From Pseudarthrobacter equi (lineage in GTDB: Bacteria > Actinomycetota > Actinomycetes > Actinomycetales > Micrococcaceae), in NCBI RefSeq assembly GCF_900105535.1, contig NZ_LT629779.1:930001-994000 (forward strand): 64,000 nucleotides of DNA, given 5' to 3'. A program made the translations under genes and the position numbers. The notes beneath the pieces are model-generated. The model was not told where the DNA came from. It was given only the letters and a program-made list of their open reading frames with translations, and did no database searches. Below, in pieces: positions 59,641 to 64,000 of this stretch (position 1 is its first letter; every line of letters begins with the position of its first letter).

Positions 59641-59714
59641 CCACCTTTGGCCCGGTACGACGGCGGCGCGCCGCACTTTTGGTGCGACGCGCCGTTATCG
59701 GCAGCCAAAGGTGG
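59641..59714. terminator. Double inverted repeat between convergent ankyrin and thiolase genes
   Basis: Outer arms CCACCTTTGGC (59641-59651) and GCCAAAGGTGG (59704-59714) are perfect. The inner arms CGGCGCGCCGCAC (59664-59676) and GTGCGACGCGCCG (59682-59694) match at 12 of 13 around TTTTG. It sits between two stop codons, as a bidirectional terminator would, but is unusually elaborate and may be a repeat element. Confidence 0.65.
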
Positions 59715-59731
59715 GCAGATTCAGCGGCCGG

Positions 59732-60925
59732 TCAGACGGCCTCGAGGATGCTGACGTAGTTGGCGATGCCCACGCCGCCCATGTTCTGGACCGCTGCCCG
59801 GCGCGGTGCCGCGAGCTGCATGTCGCCGGCGGTGCCGGTCAGCTGCATGGCCGCGAGCACGTGCTGCGAGACGCCGGTGGCACCCACGGGGTGGCCCTTG
59901 GACTTGAGGCCGCCGGAGACGTTGACCGGCAGCTTCCCGTCCTTGAAAACCCACCCTTCCTCGAGAGCGCGGGCGCCCTGGCCTGGTTCGGTCAGTCCCA
60001 TGGCCTCGTACATGAGCAGTTCGGCGATGGTGAAGCAGTCGTGGACTTCGGCGAGGTCCAGGTCTTCAATTCCGACCCCGGCCATCGCCAGGGCGCGCTG
60101 CCAAGAGACCCTGGTGGCTTCGAAGGCCGTGGGGTCCCGGCGTGCGGCCGGGAAGAAGTCGTTGGCCTGGCCAAACCCGGCGAGCCGCACGGCAGGGTGG
60201 GCGCCTGCCGTGGGGGAGGTGGAGAGCACGACGGCGGCCGCTCCGTCCGAGACGGGGGAGCAGTCCGTGCGGCGCAGCGGGTCCGCCACCATGGGGTTCT
60301 TGTCCGACACGGTCCGGCAGAACTCTTCGCCGAGGTCCTTCCGGAGCTGCGCGTAGGGGTTATCCACGCCATTGCGGTGGTTCTTGGCGGCGATACTGCC
60401 CAGCACATCGCCCAGGTTCCCGGCCGGGTCGTAACGCTTGGCGTAGTGCTTGGCCACTTCGGCAAACAGCCCGGTGAAGCCGGTGGTCGAGGCCTTGCCG
60501 GCCATGTCGTAATCGGCGCCGAGCAGGCCCGCGCCCACCACGTCAGCCCCTGCGTGGGTCATCTTTTCGGCGCCGATCACCAGGACGGTTTTGGCGGTGC
60601 CCGCCAGCAGCGACTTGGTGCCCTGCTGGAATGCTGCCGAACCGGAGGCGCACGCGTTTTCCACGCGGGTGGACGGGACATTGGCCAGGTCCGGGGAAAC
60701 CTGCAAAGCCAGCGACGACGGGAACGCCAGCGGCATCATGCCGGAGTTGAACTGGCCCACATAGATTTCATCGATCTGCCCGGGCCCAACACCCGCGCCT
60801 GCGATGGCATCGGTGGCCACCTGCACGATCAGTGATTCCAGGGTGTCATCGGTGAGCTTTCCGAACCTGCTGTGGCCCCACCCGGTGATCAGGACATCCT
60901 TGCCGAACTGTTCCTTCAGGCTCAT
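59732..60925 (-). CDS. Thiolase family protein (SCP-x/lipid-transfer type)
   Basis: 397 residues: nucleophile Cys92 in [11 protein letters not shown], then a long middle region, [13 protein letters not shown], and [14 protein letters not shown]. The last third lacks the second catalytic Cys of classical AtoB/PcaF thiolases and matches the SCP-x-type group. In this operon it would cleave a beta-ketoacyl-CoA such as acetoacetyl-CoA or a longer homologue. Last gene; its ATG overlaps the CoA-transferase B stop (ATGA). Confidence 0.92.
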   Translation of the reverse strand: MSLKEQFGKDVLITGWGHSRFGKLTDDTLESLIVQVATDAIAGAGVGPGQIDEIYVGQFNSGMMPLAFPSSLALQVSPDLANVPSTRVENACASGSAAFQQGTKSLLAGTAKTVLVIGAEKMTHAGADVVGAGLLGADYDMAGKASTTGFTGLFAEVAKHYAKRYDPAGNLGDVLGSIAAKNHRNGVDNPYAQLRKDLGEEFCRTVSDKNPMVADPLRRTDCSPVSDGAAAVVLSTSPTAGAHPAVRLAGFGQANDFFPAARRDPTAFEATRVSWQRALAMAGVGIEDLDLAEVHDCFTIAELLMYEAMGLTEPGQGARALEEGWVFKDGKLPVNVSGGLKSKGHPVGATGVSQHVLAAMQLTGTAGDMQLAAPRRAAVQNMGGVGIANYVSILEAV

Positions 60926-61605
60926 GCCGCCACTTCCTCGTTCTCAAGGCGGACTTCGAAATCCGCATCAGTCTTTTCCTGGATGTCCTCCACGGTGACC
61001 CCCGGCGCCAGCCGGGTCAGCGTGAGCTGCCGCCCGCCGTCGCCCGTTACTTCGCCATCCTTCACCAGGTCGAAGACCGCAAGGTCGCTGATGATCCGGT
61101 CCACGCAGCTGAGGCCGGTCAGGGGGAGCGTGCATTCGCGGACGATCTTCGCCGTGCCGTCCTTGGCGTTGTGCTCGGTGAGGACCACAACCCGGGGCGT
61201 CCCGGCCACCAGGTCCATGGCCCCGCCCATGCCCTTGACCATCTTGCCCGGGATGGTCCAGTTGGCCAGGTCGCCATTGCCGGAGACCTGCATGGCGCCG
61301 AGGATAGCCACCTTCACGTGGCCGCCGCGGATCATGCCAAACGACGTGGCGGAGTCGAAGATGCTGCCGCCGGGAAGCACCGTGACGGTCTGCTTGCCGG
61401 CGTTGATGAGGTCCGCGTCCTCCTCGCCCTCATAGGGGAACGGCCCCATGCCGAGGAGTCCGTTCTCGCTCTGCAGGACCACCCGCACGCCGTCGGGCAG
61501 GTTGTTGGCCACCAGCGTGGGGATGCCGATACCCAAGTTGACGTAGTCGCCGTCGTTCAGTTCCTCTGCCGCAATTGCAGCCATTTCATCCCTGGTCCAG
61601 GCCAT
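60922..61605 (-). CDS. scoB: 3-oxoacid CoA-transferase subunit B
   Basis: 227 residues. [31 protein letters not shown] at the N-terminus, and the catalytic glutamate in [13 protein letters not shown], then [15 protein letters not shown] and [11 protein letters not shown]. It moves CoA from succinyl-CoA (or acetyl-CoA) to acetoacetate or a similar 3-oxoacid, together with subunit A. The ATG at 61605 follows GAGGAA; the frame extends upstream into the transporter gene but that part is a shadow. Confidence 0.95.
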   Translation of the reverse strand: MAWTRDEMAAIAAEELNDGDYVNLGIGIPTLVANNLPDGVRVVLQSENGLLGMGPFPYEGEEDADLINAGKQTVTVLPGGSIFDSATSFGMIRGGHVKVAILGAMQVSGNGDLANWTIPGKMVKGMGGAMDLVAGTPRVVVLTEHNAKDGTAKIVRECTLPLTGLSCVDRIISDLAVFDLVKDGEVTGDGGRQLTLTRLAPGVTVEDIQEKTDADFEVRLENEEVAA

Positions 61606-61661
61606 GGGTTCCTCGATTCTCAATGTCTTGTCGGTTGTTTGGGGGTGCCGCCAGGGGACGG

Positions 61662-63101
61662 CTATTTGGGAATGACCGGCGGAACAAACTCGAAGGTCAT
61701 TCCCAGCAGCCAGGCCAGCAGCAGGACCACCGGAAGGTGGAACAGGAACTGCTGGAAGGTGAAGCCCACCAGGTCCCGGGCGCGCAGCCCCAGCACGGCC
61801 AGGAGGGGCAGCATGAAGAAGGGGTTGATGAGGTTGGGCAGGGCCTCGGCCATGTTGTAGATCTGCACGGTCCAGCCCAGGTTCATGTTGACGTCCGTGG
61901 CGGACTGCATCACGTACGGCGCCTCCACCAGCCACTTGCCACCGCCGGACGGGACGAACATGCCCAGGAGGGCCGTGTAGAGGGCGATGACCACCGCGAA
62001 TGCGCCGTTGCTGCCGATGCTCGTGAAGAAGTGGGCCAGGTGCTCGGAGACGGTGAGCCCGTCAGCCCCGGCGGCCTTCGTGAGGATGGCTGCCATGGCT
62101 GCGTAGAGCGGGAACTGGACCAGGATGCCGGCGGTGGCGGGCACGGCCTTGGTGACCGCCTGCAGGAACTTCCGGGGAGTACCGTGCAGCACCAGGCCCA
62201 GCATCAGGAACACCAGCAGGTAGCCGTTCAGCGAGCTGACCACTGAAAGGATGGGCAGCGTGAGCAGTTGCGAGACCAGCCAGCCCAGAGTCAGGACACC
62301 GGCAATGATGGGCAGGATCCGGCTGTACTCAAGCCATTCACCCGGCCGCGACTTTTCGGCGGGGGCCTCGGGTTCGTCATCCAGGTCCACGCCCATATCC
62401 TCGGCCGTCCGGATGGCCTTTCCTGTGGGAGCCGAGAAATGCGCGATCACGGTGGTGAGGAGCATCAGGATCACCAGCGTCAGCAGCGACTGCCAGGTGA
62501 AGATGGTGGTGCCGAAGTCCAGGACCCCGGTGATCTGCAGCAGCGCCGGCGGAATCGAGGCCTTTGTTGCCTGCAATTGGGCCGCCGAGGAGGACAGCCC
62601 CAGGGCCCACACTGCACCGAGCCCCATGAAGGCGGCCGCACCGAGGGCGCGGTAGTCGACCGTGAGGTCCGAACGCCGGGCGATGGCCCGGGCCAGGAGG
62701 CCGCCGAAGATCAGGCTCAAGCCCCAGTTGATGAACGAGACGGACATGGACATGACGGCCACGAAGCTCACCGCCGCCCGGGCGGATCCCGGAATGACGG
62801 CCAGGCGGTTGATCAGCCGGGCAACGGGCGGGGACGTGGCCACCACATAGCCGGTGAGCACCACCATGGCCATCTGCAGGGTGAAGGCGGTGAGGTCCCA
62901 GAACCCGTTGCCGAAGGAGTCCACCACGGCTTTGGGGGAAGCCCCGATGGCCAGGGCGGCAATGGCGACCAGGACGACGCCGGCGAGGGCAAAGATGTAG
63001 GCGTCCGGGAACCACTTCTGCGTCCATCCGGCGAGGCTTTCCGCCATCCGGGCCAAGCCCTTCTGGCGGACATCCTCGTCTTGAATCTGCGCGGTGTTCA
63101 T
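61662..63101 (-). CDS. atoE: Short-chain fatty acid transporter (AtoE family)
   Basis: 479 residues, about 12 transmembrane helices. AtoE signatures: [57 protein letters not shown], and [14 protein letters not shown]. It imports acetoacetate or short-chain fatty acids by proton symport. ATG after GGAGA. Its position between the two CoA-transferase subunit genes ties uptake to activation. Confidence 0.95.
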   Translation of the reverse strand: MNTAQIQDEDVRQKGLARMAESLAGWTQKWFPDAYIFALAGVVLVAIAALAIGASPKAVVDSFGNGFWDLTAFTLQMAMVVLTGYVVATSPPVARLINRLAVIPGSARAAVSFVAVMSMSVSFINWGLSLIFGGLLARAIARRSDLTVDYRALGAAAFMGLGAVWALGLSSSAAQLQATKASIPPALLQITGVLDFGTTIFTWQSLLTLVILMLLTTVIAHFSAPTGKAIRTAEDMGVDLDDEPEAPAEKSRPGEWLEYSRILPIIAGVLTLGWLVSQLLTLPILSVVSSLNGYLLVFLMLGLVLHGTPRKFLQAVTKAVPATAGILVQFPLYAAMAAILTKAAGADGLTVSEHLAHFFTSIGSNGAFAVVIALYTALLGMFVPSGGGKWLVEAPYVMQSATDVNMNLGWTVQIYNMAEALPNLINPFFMLPLLAVLGLRARDLVGFTFQQFLFHLPVVLLLAWLLGMTFEFVPPVIPK

Positions 63102-63169
63102 TGTTGTGTGCTCTCCATTGAGTTACGGGCCATTGAGTTGCGGGCGGTTGCTGCGGGTGCCGGCGCCGG

Positions 63170-63886
63170 TCAGGCGGACACAAGATCGGTGCGCGGCCGC
63201 ACCGTCCGCTGCTCAATGTCCTTCACGCGGTTGGTTGCCTGCACCAGGCGCTGGACGAAGACGCCCGGGGTGACCACATGGTTGGGATCCACTTCTCCGG
63301 GCTGCACGATCACTTCGGCTTCGGCGATGGTCAGCTTGCCGGCCGTGGCCACCACGGGATTGAAATTCCGGGCCGTGTAGCGGTAGACGAGGTTGCCGTC
63401 CGTGTCGGCGGTGTGGGCATGGACAAGGGCGACATCGGCAATGATGGCGCGCTCGCGGACGTACGTTTCGCCGTCGAATACTTCCAGCGGCTTTCCTTCT
63501 GCCACCAGCGTGCCCACACCGGTCTTCGTGTAGAACGCCGGGATGCCCGCCCCTCCCGCCCGGAGCCGCTCCGCGAGGGTCCCCTGGGGCGTGAATTCAA
63601 CCTCCAGCTTTCCGGCAAGGTACTGCTGGGCGAAGAGCTTGTTTTCCCCCACGTAGGAGGCAATCACCTTGCGGACCTGCCCCGCTTCGATGAGGATGCC
63701 CAGGCCCTTGCCGTCCACGCCCATGTTGTTGGAGACCACGGTGAGGTTCTGCACGCCGGAGTCACGGACGGCTTCGATCAGGTCTGCCGGAATGCCGCTG
63801 AGCCCGAAGCCGCCAACGGCGAGGGTGATGCCGTCCTGCAGGGCGCCTTCCAGGGCGGCTGCCGCGGAGTCCTGGATTTTGCTCAT
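63170..63886 (-). CDS. scoA: 3-oxoacid CoA-transferase subunit A
   Basis: 238 residues: GITLAVGGFGLSGIPADLIEAV, NNMGVDGKGLGILI, SYVGENKLFAQQYLAGKLEVEFTPQGTLAERLRAGGAGIPAFYT, and IVQPGEVDPNHVVTPGVFVQ. This is the nucleotide-fold half of the CoA-transferase whose catalytic Glu is in ScoB. First gene of the operon; ATG after GAGGAG. The promoter and two dyads lie just upstream. Confidence 0.95.
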   Translation of the reverse strand: MSKIQDSAAAALEGALQDGITLAVGGFGLSGIPADLIEAVRDSGVQNLTVVSNNMGVDGKGLGILIEAGQVRKVIASYVGENKLFAQQYLAGKLEVEFTPQGTLAERLRAGGAGIPAFYTKTGVGTLVAEGKPLEVFDGETYVRERAIIADVALVHAHTADTDGNLVYRYTARNFNPVVATAGKLTIAEAEVIVQPGEVDPNHVVTPGVFVQRLVQATNRVKDIEQRTVRPRTDLVSA

Positions 63887-63912
63887 GGGTGTGTCTCCTC
63901 ATCGAGATGGTC

Positions 63913-63929
63913 AGTCCACTTTGTGGACT
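63913..63929. promoter_or_regulatory. Operator AGTCCACTTTGTGGACT, IclR-like
   Basis: Perfect 7-bp arms around TTT, placed between the predicted transcription start and the scoA ATG. The TCCAC-3-GTGGA form resembles operators of IclR-family regulators (from memory). Confidence 0.6.
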
Positions 63930-63945
63930 CGGCTTCTGGGTATGG

Positions 63946-63975
63946 AGACTACGGTCCTCGTCTCGAGCCCGTCAA
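63946..63975 (-). promoter_or_regulatory. Promoter of the ato-like operon
   Basis: TTGACG (63975-63970), 18-nt spacer, TAGTCT (63951-63946). Confidence 0.7.
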
Positions 63976-64000
63976 GGCTGAAAATCACCCATTTCAGCCT
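63975..64000. promoter_or_regulatory. Dyad abutting the -35 of the ato-like operon
   Basis: AGGCTGAAA (63975-63983) and TTTCAGCCT (63992-64000), perfect 9-bp arms with an 8-nt centre, at the position of an activator site. It ends exactly at the window edge, so it may extend further. Confidence 0.6.

Noticed and set aside
1..64000. Mobile elements, prophage, CRISPR arrays, restriction or toxin-antitoxin systems
   Set aside because: No transposase, integrase, phage, Cas, methyltransferase or toxin-like product and no regularly spaced repeats were found on either strand.

Overview
The window is 64 kb of GC-rich, densely packed chromosome from an actinobacterium, most likely Arthrobacter sensu lato (Pseudarthrobacter/Paenarthrobacter type, Micrococcaceae). 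The evidence is the codon usage, protein families with an Arthrobacter flavour (TipA-type MerR, NlpC/P60 with a Pro-Ala linker, LDTR-repeat surface enzyme, GH68 levansucrase, Asp23/DUF6286/AmaP cluster), GC-hairpin terminators, and many starts that look leaderless. I see no phage, integrase, insertion sequence or CRISPR array. It reads as ordinary soil-heterotroph chromosome.

Layout. 0-4 kb: the tail of an IclR regulator, then hutUH (histidine degradation). hutG lies apart at 11.8-12.7 kb and no hutI is present. 4-12 kb: two small unknown genes, a FAH-family enzyme, and a tripartite tricarboxylate transporter (tctCBA plus a universal stress gene) facing a CitA/CitB-type two-component system that probably controls it. 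12.9-20 kb: NCS2 purine-type permease, CopC, a Rossmann-only protein, and a double-Usp protein followed by a PEP-synthase/rifampin-phosphotransferase-like enzyme. 20-29.5 kb: LolA-like protein with an ABC exporter, NlpC/P60 hydrolase, CDF metal exporter, zincin, EamA exporter, DsbA-like thioredoxin and a PHP phosphoesterase. 29.6-30 kb: tRNA-Glu, -Asp and -Phe with a shared terminator. 30-35 kb: a secreted polysaccharide deacetylase with three LDTR repeats, divergent from a levansucrase. 35-37.5 kb: Asp23 alkaline-shock cluster. 37.5-44 kb: alpha-glucosidase divergent from a sugar ABC transporter and its LacI regulator. 44-55 kb: exonuclease III, valine catabolism (mmsA, hydrolase, mmsB, enoyl-CoA hydratase), a thioredoxin-reductase-like flavoprotein with a divergent XRE-cupin regulator, DedA, MarR, glutaryl-CoA-dehydrogenase-like gene and MerR-TipAS. 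56-59.6 kb: cold-shock gene, then a NarL-type two-component system divergent from a secreted HbpS/GlcG-like protein and an ankyrin lipoprotein. 59.7-64 kb: an ato-like acetoacetate/short-chain fatty-acid operon.

The themes are uptake and breakdown of amino acids, carboxylates and sugars, each with a local regulator whose candidate operator can be seen, mixed with stress functions. The most notable items are: an apparent SenS-SenR-HbpS redox/heme-sensing module extended by an ankyrin lipoprotein; an RPH-like phosphotransferase of unknown substrate coupled to a Usp protein; nine starts preceded by a -10 hexamer 6-7 nt upstream (leaderless signature), two of which reuse the TAG stop of the preceding gene as part of the -10 box; three DnaA-box-like sites phased at 11 bp; and several clean operators (MerR 19-bp spacer, XRE, LacI, and a direct repeat next to the tctC -35). 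All functions are inferred by reading the sequence. No searches were run.
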